From assembly GCA_009692555.1 (NCBI GenBank), contig SHYY01000031.1, forward strand, positions 1 to 40,795: 40,795 nt of DNA, given 5' to 3'. Shown in pieces: positions 8,784 to 20,344 of this stretch. A program made the translations under genes and the position numbers. Position 1 is the stretch's first letter; the number at the start of each line of letters is the position of its first letter. Source of the stretch: Myxococcales bacterium. Its GTDB lineage: Bacteria > Myxococcota_A > Polyangia > Palsa-1104 > SHYY01. The notes below the pieces were generated by a model. The model searched no databases. It had not been told where the DNA came from and was given only the letters and a program-made list of their open reading frames with translations.

Positions 8784-10558
8784 GAGGTCTCCCGCTCGAA
8801 GCGCAGGGTGCAGCCCGGCACCACGCCGGCCTCCTCGAGGGTGCGGGCGCCGCACGCGGCGAGCGGGGTGGGCTCCTCGTCGCACGCCGGCCTGGGGATC
8901 ACGGCCACGCTCCAGCCTTCGCCCGCGACGTCGACCGCCTGCGCCACCGCCCCGATCGGCGTCGCTCCGGCGAAGAACACCTGCTGGCGCTCCATCTCGG
9001 GACGGCCCGCCGCGACCTCGATCCAGAAGCGCAGATCGTCGCACAGGAGGAGCTCGGTGACCTCGATCCGACCGCTCGCGAGATCGAACAGAACGTCGGG
9101 CCGCTGGACCTGGATCACCAGGCGCACCGGACGCCGATCATCGACGGCGCGGGCGCGGTGCCAGCGGGCGAACCCGCGCACCATCTCGATCAGCGCGAAG
9201 CGGCGCGGGAAGGTCCGCCGACGCCCTCCGCCGAGGATCTCGGTGTGCAGGGTCTCGTAGCCCGCGGCGACGGCCTGGTCGAGCAGCTCGGCGGTCGACC
9301 GCGCCAGCACCCGCACATCGCGCTGCCCGCGGCTGGTGCCACCCGTGCCCTCCTTTTGCGGGGGCCCCACCTCGATCCCGCCGCGCGCCACCACCAGGAA
9401 GAAGGGCGAATCGTCGAAGCGGGCGACGTGGCTGCCCGCCTTCAACCGCGGGGGCTGGAGCGTGGGCGGGAGCAGTCCCGCCTTGCGCGCCCGCGCGAGC
9501 AGCGGCCCGCCGAGCTTGCTCGGGAAGAAGCGGCGATCGAACCCGGCGTTCACCGCGACGCACTCCTTGGCGCCCGGGAGCGGCAGGCCCGCGTCGGCGC
9601 AGTTCACGATCTCGAGGCGCGCCTCGCTGCCGTCACTGGCGATGCCCGGAAGGGTGTAGCCCCAGCGCGCGGCGCGGCCTCCGCGGCCGATCTCCCTCCC
9701 GAGCGCGCGGAGAAGCGAAGGCAGGTCACCGTGATCGGTCAACGGCAGGACCCAGATGTTCAGGCGCGACTGCAGGAAGCGGCGATCCGACTCCGAAATG
9801 TCGGCCTTGCGGAGCGCCGCGAAGTGCGGCAGCGAGTTCGGCCCGGCGAACTCGAGGATCTCCTCGAACAGCCCGAGCAGGTGCGGATCGGTCAGGCTGG
9901 AGCCGAGGAAGAGAAGGCTGCGGCTGCGAAACACCTCGGCGAAGGCGCGCCGGAAGTGCAGATCACGGTGGGCGACGCGGCGGTACTCGTCGTGGCCAAC
10001 CACCAGCTCGGCGGCGAGCACCTGCCGCCTGGCCTCGCTCTGTCCCGCGCGCCGGCCGTGGCGACTCTGGCCCCCGAGGAAGCCGTGCAGCGCCCAGAGA
10101 ATCGGCTCGCAGGGCTCGCGGAGCGACGTGAGCACGCGCTGGCAGTCCCCCGCGCCGCGGCCGAGCACGCTCATCGCCTCGCCCCCGTCGGCGACCTCGT
10201 CGGCCTGATTGACCCGCGCCTCGCAGAGGTAGAGGTCGTCGTAGTTGGTGGTGATGGTGAGCGGCCAGTGGATCGCTGCGAGGGCGCGGGTCTGCTCGGG
10301 AGCCTCCGCACGCCGCGCGCCGAGGGCCTCGGTGACGGCCGCGTGGAAGCGCACCGGCCCGTCGCTGCGCAGCCGCCGCACCGCGTGATGGGCGCGGCGG
10401 ACCACGTCGGTGCTGCCGGCGATGGCGGGCAGGCCGGCCACGCGCTCGAGGGCGGCGATGAAGCCGTCCCACGACGGGCAGACGTCGCGGCTCATCCCCG
10501 CGCCGAGGAACGGGACGAGCTTGCCCGCTTCGTAGGCGGAGAGGAGGCGTCGCTCCAT
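8780..10558 (-). CDS. SIR2-like / macro-like / ubiquitin-like fusion protein
   Basis: 592 residues. Residues 1-290 are a SIR2_2-like Rossmann domain: VPFLGAGMS (15-23), TITTNYDD (101-108), LWALHG with the candidate catalytic His158, and LLFLGSSLTDPHLL (215-228). Such domains in bacterial defence proteins consume NAD+. Residues ~311-483 follow a macro-domain pattern (ECVAVNAGF, KLGGPLLARARKAG, then HTEILGGGRRRTFPRRFAL), a fold that binds or hydrolyses ADP-ribose. Residues ~505-590 fit a ubiquitin-like beta-grasp (FWIEVAAG, ATPIGAVAQAV, then TLEEAGVVPGCTLRF). The domain calls beyond SIR2 are by pattern and less certain. ATG 10558 is chosen because it begins just before the nucleotide-binding motif; CATACT lies 9 nt upstream. 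The gene overlaps tatD downstream. Confidence 0.85.
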   Translation of the reverse strand: MERRLLSAYEAGKLVPFLGAGMSRDVCPSWDGFIAALERVAGLPAIAGSTDVVRRAHHAVRRLRSDGPVRFHAAVTEALGARRAEAPEQTRALAAIHWPLTITTNYDDLYLCEARVNQADEVADGGEAMSVLGRGAGDCQRVLTSLREPCEPILWALHGFLGGQSRHGRRAGQSEARRQVLAAELVVGHDEYRRVAHRDLHFRRAFAEVFRSRSLLFLGSSLTDPHLLGLFEEILEFAGPNSLPHFAALRKADISESDRRFLQSRLNIWVLPLTDHGDLPSLLRALGREIGRGGRAARWGYTLPGIASDGSEARLEIVNCADAGLPLPGAKECVAVNAGFDRRFFPSKLGGPLLARARKAGLLPPTLQPPRLKAGSHVARFDDSPFFLVVARGGIEVGPPQKEGTGGTSRGQRDVRVLARSTAELLDQAVAAGYETLHTEILGGGRRRTFPRRFALIEMVRGFARWHRARAVDDRRPVRLVIQVQRPDVLFDLASGRIEVTELLLCDDLRFWIEVAAGRPEMERQQVFFAGATPIGAVAQAVDVAGEGWSVAVIPRPACDEEPTPLAACGARTLEEAGVVPGCTLRFERETS

Positions 10559-10614
10559 GCGCGGCGCAGTATGCCATGGCCCCCGCCCTTCGAAGCGGCG
10601 ATACTCCACGCTGG
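10559..10614. promoter_or_regulatory. Compact divergent promoter between SIR2-like gene and kinase
   Basis: Only 56 bp separate the two start codons. Toward the left CATACT lies 9 nt before the ATG at 10558; toward the right GATACT (10600-10605) lies 9 nt before the ATG at 10615. Neither start has a Shine-Dalgarno, so both transcripts may be leaderless or nearly so. Confidence 0.35.
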
Positions 10615-13553
<2,939 letters not shown>

Positions 13554-13610
13554 AATGAGAGCTGTATGGAAGCTGGCCATCGGCGCGCCCTCACGCTACG
13601 CTCCGCCGCC

Positions 13611-14975
13611 ATGGTGACGCTCGCGTACGTCGCCGGCACGATCGAGGTGCGCGGTCTCCCCGAGGTGGCGCCGGTGCTGCCGGCCGCTTGCCGGTGGGAC
13701 CCTCGCACCGCGTGCCACCGCGCGCCCGCGCTGGCGTACGCGGACATCGTCCTCGCCCTGCGACGAGAGAAGATCGATTGCGAGGACAACGCCCGTCGCT
13801 ACGAGCTGCTCGGCACCGGGGCGCGGGTGCATCGCGAGGCGCGTCCCTACCAGACCGAGGCGCTGGCGGCGTGGCAGAAGCGGCGCGGGCGCGGCGTGGT
13901 CGTCCTGCCGACGGGAGCTGGCAAGAGCCACCTCGCGGTGATGGCGATCGATCTCACCCGTCGCAGCACGCTGGTGATCGCCCCCACGCTGGTCCTCGTG
14001 CACCAGTGGTACGACCTCCTGCGCACCACCTTCGCCACGCCCGTCGGGGTCATCGGTGGGCGCGACTACCAGGTGCTGCCGCTGACGGTGACGACCTACG
14101 ACTCCGCCCACCTCCACATGGAGAACCTCGGCGCCCGCTTCGGCCTGATCGTGTTCGATGAGGTCCATCACCTCCCCGGCCCGGCCTATGGCCTCGCTGC
14201 GCGCCTCAGCCTCGCCCCCTACCGCCTCGGGCTCACCGCCACGCCGGAGCGCGTCGACGGGCGCGACGCCGACATCGACGACCTGTGCGGCCCGATCGTC
14301 TACCGCAAGGACATCGTCGAGATGACGGGGGACTACCTCGCCGAGTACGAGACGGTGCGCCTGATCGTGGAGCTCTCGCCGGCGGAGCGCGCCGAGCACG
14401 ACGCCGAGCGCGCGATCTACCGCAACTTCGTCGAGCAGCAGGGGATCCGGATGGCTTCACCGACGGGGTGGAGCGACTTCATCATGCGCTCGTCGCGCAC
14501 CGCCCTCGGCCGCCGCGCGATGGCCGCCTACCGTCGCCAGCGCGAGATCGGCTTCGCCGCGCCGGCCAAGCTCGACTACGTGGCGCACCTCCTCCACGCC
14601 CACCGCCGCGACCGGGCGATCCTGTTCACCCAGGACAACGCCACCGCCTACGCGATCTCGCGCCGCTTCCTGATCCCGGCGATCACCCACCAGACCCGGG
14701 TGCGCGAGCGGAGCGAGATCCTCGCGCGCATCTCCGACGGGACCTACAGCGCCGTGGTGACCTCGAAGGTGCTCAACGAGGGGGTCGACGTGCCGGACGC
14801 CAACGTCGCGATCGTGATCTCCGGGAGCGGCACGGTGCGCGAGCATGTGCAGCGCCTCGGCCGCGTGCTGCGCAAGCGCGGCGAGAAGCGGGCGACGCTC
14901 TACGAGCTGGTGACGGCGGGGACCAGCGAGACCTACACCAGCGAGAGGCGGCGGGAGCACAGTGCTTACCGCTGA
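13611..14975 (+). CDS. XPB-type superfamily 2 DNA helicase
   Basis: 454 residues. Motifs are RPYQTEAL (78-85), Walker A LPTGAGKS (99-106), DEVHH (183-187), LTATPER (208-214), and motif VI QRLGRVLR (about 414-421). The N-terminal block with CRWDPRTACHRAPALAY is the damage-recognition-like region of the XPB family. XPB helicases unwind DNA in nucleotide-excision-type repair; in archaea and some bacteria XPB pairs with the nuclease Bax1, and the next gene here is that partner, overlapping by 14 nt. ATG 13611 matches the family N-terminus. A longer start at 13566 (15 more residues) has TAGAAT 9 nt upstream and cannot be excluded. Confidence 0.92.
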   Translation: MVTLAYVAGTIEVRGLPEVAPVLPAACRWDPRTACHRAPALAYADIVLALRREKIDCEDNARRYELLGTGARVHREARPYQTEALAAWQKRRGRGVVVLPTGAGKSHLAVMAIDLTRRSTLVIAPTLVLVHQWYDLLRTTFATPVGVIGGRDYQVLPLTVTTYDSAHLHMENLGARFGLIVFDEVHHLPGPAYGLAARLSLAPYRLGLTATPERVDGRDADIDDLCGPIVYRKDIVEMTGDYLAEYETVRLIVELSPAERAEHDAERAIYRNFVEQQGIRMASPTGWSDFIMRSSRTALGRRAMAAYRRQREIGFAAPAKLDYVAHLLHAHRRDRAILFTQDNATAYAISRRFLIPAITHQTRVRERSEILARISDGTYSAVVTSKVLNEGVDVPDANVAIVISGSGTVREHVQRLGRVLRKRGEKRATLYELVTAGTSETYTSERRREHSAYR

Positions 14976-16200
14976 TCACGTCCACGCGCGCCGGGTGAAG
15001 GGCGAGCTTCGCATCGCGCCCCTCGATGGGCCGCGGCGCGTGCGGGCGCGTGAGCTTTGCGAGGTGTACCTCGCGATCGCACGCGACCTGGTTGGACGCA
15101 CGCGCGACGACCTCGATGAGGCGTGCGCGGCCGTGGAGGTCCATCCCGCCGAGCGCCGCCTCGCCGACGGGATCCGGAAGTTGATCGAGGACCGCTGCAC
15201 CTTCGACGCCGAACCGGCGGTCGACCCCGAGGAGCTCCGGCGCGCGCTGTTCCTCCGTGCGGCGGCCGCGCGCCGCGAGCTGCCCGACGAGGCGAGCTTC
15301 GAGCGCGGCCCGCTGATCGCCGCGATCGCCGAGGAGAGGGCGGTCCCCGCCGAGGCGATCGACCACCTCCTCTACGCCGATCTCCGCGGGGCGAACATCC
15401 TCCGCGCGCTCGACCCGATCTCCGCCGACGCGCTGCTCGAGCACTACGACCGGGCGCAGGTCCAGGCGGTGCTCCTGCGCGCGGTGAAGGTGGTGGCCTT
15501 CGTGCGCTGCGCGTCGCCGGGCGCCTACCGCGCGCTGTTCCGCAAGCTCAAGTTCCTGCGCCTCCTCCACACCATCCGTGCCGTCGCTGCCGACGGCGAC
15601 GGCGGCGGCGAGGGCGACGGGTACGCGATCGAGATCGACGGGCCGATGAGCCTGTTCGAGTCGGTGACGCGCTACGGCCTCCAGCTCGCGCTGGCGCTCC
15701 CGGTGGTCGCCGAGTGCTCGTCGTGGCGCCTCTCCGCCGATCTGCGCTGGGGCAAGGCGCGCGAGCGGCTCACCTTCCACCAGGCCGGCGCGGGCGCGGT
15801 CACCGGGCGCAAGAGGGCCGAGCGCCTCCCCGACGAGATCCAGGCGCTGATCGACGCGGTCCGCGCGCAAGGCGGGGAGTGGACCGTGGCCGCCGCGAGC
15901 GTGCTGCTCGACCTCCCCGGCGCCGGGTTGTGCGTCCCCGATCTCGAGTTTCGCCACCGCGCGAGCGGCCAGCGGGTCTACCTCGAGGTGCTCGGCTTCT
16001 GGAGTCGCGCCGCGGTGTGGCGACGGGTGGAGCTGGTCGAGCGCGGGCTGCCCGAGAAGATTGTCTTTGCGGTCAGCCAGCGCCTGCGCGTGAGCGAGGC
16101 CGCCCTCGACGACGAGGCTGCGGGCGCGCTGTACGTCTACAAGGGCACGATGAGCGCGAAGGCGGTGCTGGAGCGCCTGGAGCGGGTGCGCGCGCGCTGA
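14962..16200 (+). CDS. Bax1-type nuclease (DUF790), XPB partner
   Basis: 412 residues. The N-terminal half has the DUF790/Bax1 pattern, with ELCEVYLAIARDLVGRTRDD and a helical region ending in ADLRGANIL. The C-terminal part carries a PD-(D/E)xK-like site: PDLEF at 326-330 and YLEVLGFW at 340-347, followed by SRLRVSE-like helix and strand elements. Bax1 binds XPB and cuts DNA near the unwound bubble, so the pair acts as an unwinding-incision unit in DNA repair. The GTG at 14962 lies inside the end of the helicase gene with GGGAG 6 nt upstream, so the two are translationally coupled. Established knowledge is for archaeal Bax1; bacterial function is inferred. Confidence 0.9.
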   Translation: MLTADHVHARRVKGELRIAPLDGPRRVRARELCEVYLAIARDLVGRTRDDLDEACAAVEVHPAERRLADGIRKLIEDRCTFDAEPAVDPEELRRALFLRAAAARRELPDEASFERGPLIAAIAEERAVPAEAIDHLLYADLRGANILRALDPISADALLEHYDRAQVQAVLLRAVKVVAFVRCASPGAYRALFRKLKFLRLLHTIRAVAADGDGGGEGDGYAIEIDGPMSLFESVTRYGLQLALALPVVAECSSWRLSADLRWGKARERLTFHQAGAGAVTGRKRAERLPDEIQALIDAVRAQGGEWTVAAASVLLDLPGAGLCVPDLEFRHRASGQRVYLEVLGFWSRAAVWRRVELVERGLPEKIVFAVSQRLRVSEAALDDEAAGALYVYKGTMSAKAVLERLERVRAR

Positions 16201-16360
16201 CCTCCGTTCTGCGGCAGGCACCGCTCTGACGACGATCGCGCGGCTCTGCGAGGGCCTGAACGTGGGCGAGCGCGGGTGCGCGTCCGAAGACGCAGTCGAA
16301 CAGCTTGAGCGGCGTGCTCCGATCCAATCTCGCCGACCAAGCGCCTTGCGTGGCCTTGCG

Positions 16361-16394
16361 AATATGATCATACTAATAGGCATACTCGGAGGAG
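16361..16394 (+). promoter_or_regulatory. Promoter/operator of mazEF-like module 1
   Basis: An AT-rich island in GC-rich DNA. It contains the perfect palindrome TATGATCATA (16363-16372), two CATACT copies (16369-16374 and 16381-16386, 12 nt apart), and CGGAGGAG as ribosome-binding site before ATG 16404. This is the expected site for autoregulation by the antitoxin. Confidence 0.55.
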
Positions 16395-16403
16395 CCCGTG
16401 GCG

Positions 16404-16703
16404 ATGAGTGAGCGCGTGACAGTGACTCTGCCGGCCGACCTGGTCGATTGCATCGACAGCTTCGAGCGGAACCGGAGTCGCTTCATCTCGGAGGCCGTTC
16501 GGCATGAGATCGCGCGCCGGCGTCGAGCCCGCCTGCTTCAGTCGCTCAAGAGCCCCCATCCCGAGGCCTCCGAGTTCGCCGAGACCGGCCTCGCCGAGTG
16601 GGCCGCGAGCCTCCCTGCCGGCGACGAGGAGCTTGTCGACCTCACCGCGGGCAGGCCCGTGCGCTGGATCAAAGGCAAGGGTTGGGAGGCCCGGAAGCGG
16701 TGA
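16404..16703 (+). CDS. mazE: Ribbon-helix-helix antitoxin of MazEF-like module 1
   Basis: 99 residues. The N-terminus RVTVTLPADLVDCIDSFE and SRFISEAVRHEIARR form a ribbon-helix-helix DNA-binding fold as in MazE-type antitoxins. The C-terminus (ending RPVRWIKGKGWEARKR) would cover the toxin. The ATG at 16404 is preferred over GTG 16398 because the CGGAGGAG site is 9 nt away rather than 3. Its stop overlaps the toxin start in GTGA. It probably represses its own promoter through the palindrome and CATACT repeats upstream. Confidence 0.88.
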   Translation: MSERVTVTLPADLVDCIDSFERNRSRFISEAVRHEIARRRRARLLQSLKSPHPEASEFAETGLAEWAASLPAGDEELVDLTAGRPVRWIKGKGWEARKR

Positions 16704-17059
16704 AGCTCGACCGGGGCACAGTTGTTCTGGTCGAGCTCGATCCGACGGTGGGACATGAGCAGCGGGGCGTGCGTCCCTGCATCGTCGTGAGCGACCCCGC
16801 GGTCAACACCGATCAGCGATTCCCCCTCATCGCCGTCGTTCCCGTCACGGGCACCGCCGGCGAAGGGGCGCTGTACCCTCGGCTCTCCCCGGGGAAGAGT
16901 GGTCTCACGAGGACCTCCTGCGCGCTCATCGATCACCTTCGCTCGATCGACAAGCGTCGCATTTGTCGCGTCTTCGGTCGGATCGGCGCCGACGAGATGG
17001 CCGCCCTCGACCAGGGGCTCGAGCTGTTCCTCGGGTTGCTCGGCGACGATAGGCGATGA
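16700..17059 (+). CDS. mazF: MazF/PemK-family endoribonuclease toxin, module 1
   Basis: 119 residues with the SH3-like MazF pattern: LDRGTVVLVELDPT at the start, RPCIVVSDP, FPLIAVVPVTGT, and GLTRTSCALIDHLRSIDK, then RRICRVFGRI. MazF cleaves single-stranded mRNA at short sequence motifs. The GTG at 16700 overlaps the antitoxin stop by 4 nt, giving coupled translation. It converges with the vWA lipoprotein gene, with 13 bp between. Confidence 0.92.
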   Translation: MKLDRGTVVLVELDPTVGHEQRGVRPCIVVSDPAVNTDQRFPLIAVVPVTGTAGEGALYPRLSPGKSGLTRTSCALIDHLRSIDKRRICRVFGRIGADEMAALDQGLELFLGLLGDDRR

Positions 17060-17072
17060 TCGTCTCGAACGA

Positions 17073-18653
17073 TCAGTCGCGCGGCCAGGGCTCGTTGAAC
17101 CAGCCGGCGCGGGGTGGCTCCTTGAGCGCGCCGCGGGACTCGAGAACGTCGAGGAACTTCGCGACGTAGCGGAGGTCGTCCTCGATCTCCGGGTCGGGGT
17201 GCTTTTGCACCCAGCGCATGGCGTTCGAGCGCACCGCCGCCAGCACGTCGTGGGCGCTGCGGAGATCGCCCGACGCGGCGCGCTGGGCGGCGAGCCGGAA
17301 GGCGACGTAGAGGTTCAGCACCACGAAGCCCTTCTCGACGGCGGGAGCGGCGAAGGAGCCCTCCTGCGGCGCCTGCCCCGGCGCGTCCTGCGAGACCACG
17401 GTGAGCTTCTGCGACCTCCACTCGCCGCTGCCCGGGACGGCCCAGCCGACCTCGAGGTCACCGACGGTGGACGGGCTCTCGCCAGCGCCGCTTGCGCGCG
17501 GCAGCACCTCGATCAGGATCCCACCGCCGCCACCGCGCCGCCCCTCGTCGATCGCCGCGCTCTTTCGCCACGCCACGAACAGCGCCGGGATGTCGATCGT
17601 CCCGCCCGCTTCGTCGATCGACCACCCCTTGATCCCGAACACCTCGCGGAGGCGCCACGACTGCCCGGGCGCGACGCGGATCCGCACCTTCTCGGCGATC
17701 GGGATCAGGCTGTAGCCCACCTCGCGCTCGAACAGCGATGGCAGCTCCCCGCTCTTTCCGACGGTGTAGAGCGCGCCCGCGCCGAGGTCGGCCATCGCCT
17801 GGAGGAGCTTTCCATCGACGTTCAGCCCGAGAACGAGCAGCGTCACGCCGCCCCCCTCCTCGGCGAACGCGCGCACCAGGCCGACGAGGCGATCGCGGGT
17901 GGTGATGCCGACGGTAGGCTTGCCCTCGCTGACCAGGATCAACCGTCGGTGGCGTCCGACCACCGGTCCGCCGAGGCCGGTGAGACCCGCGCGCATGCCC
18001 TCGTAGAGGTTGGAGCCGGCCGACGGTGCGAGCAGGGAGAGCGCGGCCCGCACGGTCTCCTTGTTGACGGCGCTGGTGCGGCTCGCGAGCACCTGTGCGC
18101 TCGTCCCCGCGGCCACCAGCGTCACCGAGTCGCCCGGCACCAGTCCGTCGAGGAGCTTGCCGATCCCGGCGCGCAGATCGGCCATCGCCTGCGGCGTGGC
18201 GAGCGTCTTCGATCCCACGTCGACCACCACCGCCACGTCGAGGATCGGGCGCTGGCGGGTCTTCGGATCGATCGGCGTGCCGAGCGCGAGGTGGATCAGC
18301 GTGCAGTTCGATCCGGTGATCAGGTTGCCCATCGAGCCGAGCTCTGCGCGGCTGCAGACATCGCCCCCGCACGCGGTGGGCGGCGTGCCGATCTTGTGCT
18401 CGGCGAAGAAGCCGATCTGATCGAGCGTGCCTTCGCCGGGGAGGAGGTTCTGGTCGAGGATCCCCTTGAAGCGCCCGAAGTCCTGCGCCCCCGACGGTCC
18501 GAGGCCGCTGCCTCCCGGGTCGCCGCCGCCTGCGCCGGGTCCGCCGCTCTCGGTGGGCGCGCTGTCGCCGCTCCCGCAGGCGACGAGGAGGGAGGCGCCG
18601 AGGCAGAGCGCGAGGTGGGTCGGGCGGTTCGTTCGCATCCGATGATTGGTCAT
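17073..18653 (-). CDS. vWA-domain lipoprotein with degenerate metal site
   Basis: 526 residues. The N-terminal signal ends in a lipobox (LLVAC), followed by a Gly/Ser/Pro-rich linker. A von Willebrand factor A domain begins near residue 135 and resembles the YfbK group. Its metal site is altered: the expected DxSxS appears as DVGSK, and the expected xDGxP appears as SEGKP. Metal-dependent ligand binding is therefore doubtful. A C-terminal region carries DUF3520-like sequence (YVAFRLAAQRAASGDLRSAH). The ATG at 18653 abuts the stop of the upstream membrane-protein gene (TAGATG) with GAAGGAGATG upstream, so the two form an operon. It is probably exposed in the periplasm or at the outer membrane. 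Confidence 0.88.
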   Translation of the reverse strand: MTNHRMRTNRPTHLALCLGASLLVACGSGDSAPTESGGPGAGGGDPGGSGLGPSGAQDFGRFKGILDQNLLPGEGTLDQIGFFAEHKIGTPPTACGGDVCSRAELGSMGNLITGSNCTLIHLALGTPIDPKTRQRPILDVAVVVDVGSKTLATPQAMADLRAGIGKLLDGLVPGDSVTLVAAGTSAQVLASRTSAVNKETVRAALSLLAPSAGSNLYEGMRAGLTGLGGPVVGRHRRLILVSEGKPTVGITTRDRLVGLVRAFAEEGGGVTLLVLGLNVDGKLLQAMADLGAGALYTVGKSGELPSLFEREVGYSLIPIAEKVRIRVAPGQSWRLREVFGIKGWSIDEAGGTIDIPALFVAWRKSAAIDEGRRGGGGGILIEVLPRASGAGESPSTVGDLEVGWAVPGSGEWRSQKLTVVSQDAPGQAPQEGSFAAPAVEKGFVVLNLYVAFRLAAQRAASGDLRSAHDVLAAVRSNAMRWVQKHPDPEIEDDLRYVAKFLDVLESRGALKEPPRAGWFNEPWPRD

Positions 18654-20156
18654 CTACTTCATCTCCTTCGTCTGGACCCACACATAGCTGGCGACGTTGC
18701 CGAGGGTGGAGGCGGCGTCGCAATTCACGTCGGCGACGATCGTGCGCTCGACCCGCGCGGCGTGGACGAACACCGACAGCCCGCCCGCCCCGAGCGTCTG
18801 GAGGTCGCCGGCGGCGAGCGGATTGGTCTGACCGGCCGGGGTCGCGAGCCGCACCCGCGCCGCGCGCGCCACCCCGCAGGAGCGCCGCTGCGCCTCGCAC
18901 GCCCCGTCGACGAACGTGCCGGTGGTGGCGCGCCGGACCAGGGCCACCGTGGTCGCTGCGCTCTCGAGGATCGCGCCGGTCGCGCCGCTCTGCGGGCGCT
19001 TGAAGGAGAGCAGCTCCCCCACCTTGAAGGGCAGGCCGCCGGGGAGCGTGCTGCAGGCGAAGAAGCGCGGCCCGGGCTGCCCGCCCTGGTTCGCGAGCGC
19101 CACCTCGTCGCACCCGTCGGCGCCCGCGACCAATCCGGTGATCTTCCACGGTCCAACCGAAGGCAGCGGCTCCGACCAGTCGGGCTCCGATCCGGGAAGC
19201 GGCGGCGCACAGGCGTCGATCCCCGTCGCTGGCGGCAGGTCGGGGCGCGACTCGCCCGAAATGACGTTGTCCGGCACTGCGAACACGCGGATCCCCTTCT
19301 GATCCTGCAGGCGTACCCCCTGATCGTTGGCGACGAAGCCGCTCGCGATGTCCAGCGACGGGAGGCTGTCGGCGCGCCAGGTGATCACGGTGTCGCTGGC
19401 GGCCTCGGCCGAGAGGAGGAGCGCGTTGCACTCCTTCTGGGTGGCGAATGAATCGAGGGCGATCCGGCCCGAGCGCACCACCGTCACGTGGCGCACGACG
19501 TGGAAGAGATCGGCCGGCAATGCCCGCTCCGGCCAGCGCAGCGCGTCCTGGCAGTCGAAGGTCACCCCGGGGCGCGGCGCGCTGACCCGCACCTGGAGGT
19601 CCTTGGTGGTCTGGTTCCAGAGGAACATCTGACTGGTCTGGGGCTGCGGGCGCGGCGTCGGCGGGGACGTATCCGGCGGCGGGTTCTGCGAGGTGGCGAT
19701 CGAGGCCAGCGCACCGACGGCACCGAGCGACCGCGCGAGCAGCCGCGGCACACCGATCGGCGCCTCGGCCACCGGCACCAGCAGGCGCCAGCTGAGAGCG
19801 ATCGAGGCGAGAGCGACCAGATCGGTCGGGTCGGCCCACAGGCGCACACCGAGGGTGCGATGCAGCAATGCACAGAGCGCCGGCGAGAGCTCGAGGGCGA
19901 GCAGGAGAGCGACCGAGGCGAGGTGGGCGAACGCCGCGCCGCGCCTTGTCCGCACGCGCAGAAGCGCCGCCAGCAGCATCGGGAAGAGCAGGTAGCCGGC
20001 AAGGTCGGAGAGCTTCCCGGTCAGCCAGCCCGGCGCGAGGCCGGCTCCCTTGAGGAAGTGATCGTTCACGACCAGCACCGCCAGCGAGGCGATCCAGAGC
20101 GGGTGGAGGAGGGCGCGGGCGGGAAGCAGGAGGGATCGGGGTCGGGGTCGCTGCAT
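18654..20156 (-). CDS. Membrane protein with large extracytoplasmic domain
   Basis: 500 residues. The N-terminal ~150 residues contain about four hydrophobic segments, including ASLAVLVVNDHFLKG, WLTGKLSDLAGYLLFPMLL and VALASIALSWRLLVPV; the WLTGKLSDxAG motif recurs in myxobacterial membrane proteins of unknown function. A Pro-rich linker (about residues 165-180) is followed by a ~320-residue soluble domain with several Cys and no recognised motif. The second ATG of the ATGACGATG pair (20156) is chosen because CGGAG lies 6 nt upstream; 20162 is the alternative. It is the first gene of an operon with the vWA lipoprotein, to which it may supply a membrane anchor (inference). Confidence 0.82.
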   Translation of the reverse strand: MQRPRPRSLLLPARALLHPLWIASLAVLVVNDHFLKGAGLAPGWLTGKLSDLAGYLLFPMLLAALLRVRTRRGAAFAHLASVALLLALELSPALCALLHRTLGVRLWADPTDLVALASIALSWRLLVPVAEAPIGVPRLLARSLGAVGALASIATSQNPPPDTSPPTPRPQPQTSQMFLWNQTTKDLQVRVSAPRPGVTFDCQDALRWPERALPADLFHVVRHVTVVRSGRIALDSFATQKECNALLLSAEAASDTVITWRADSLPSLDIASGFVANDQGVRLQDQKGIRVFAVPDNVISGESRPDLPPATGIDACAPPLPGSEPDWSEPLPSVGPWKITGLVAGADGCDEVALANQGGQPGPRFFACSTLPGGLPFKVGELLSFKRPQSGATGAILESAATTVALVRRATTGTFVDGACEAQRRSCGVARAARVRLATPAGQTNPLAAGDLQTLGAGGLSVFVHAARVERTIVADVNCDAASTLGNVASYVWVQTKEMK

Positions 20157-20344
20157 CGTCATCTCCGGCGCAAGGCGCGCTCGATGTGCGGCGTCCCGGA
20201 TGGGGGCCGCGGTGGCCGGCTCCCAAAGCAGAGGCCGTGCCGTGAGCTGCATGCCGGAAAACGACCGGATTCGCGTCCGGATAGCGACAGGGATGTCAGG
20301 GGGGCCCGGGGCGCGCGGGCGATCGCCGCCCCGTCTCACTGTAA

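Noticed and set aside
17458..20226. A 922-codon minus-strand frame across the vWA and membrane-protein genes
   Set aside because: Composition is Arg/Pro/Ala-rich and it overlaps two genes with clear signals, lipobox and membrane segments.
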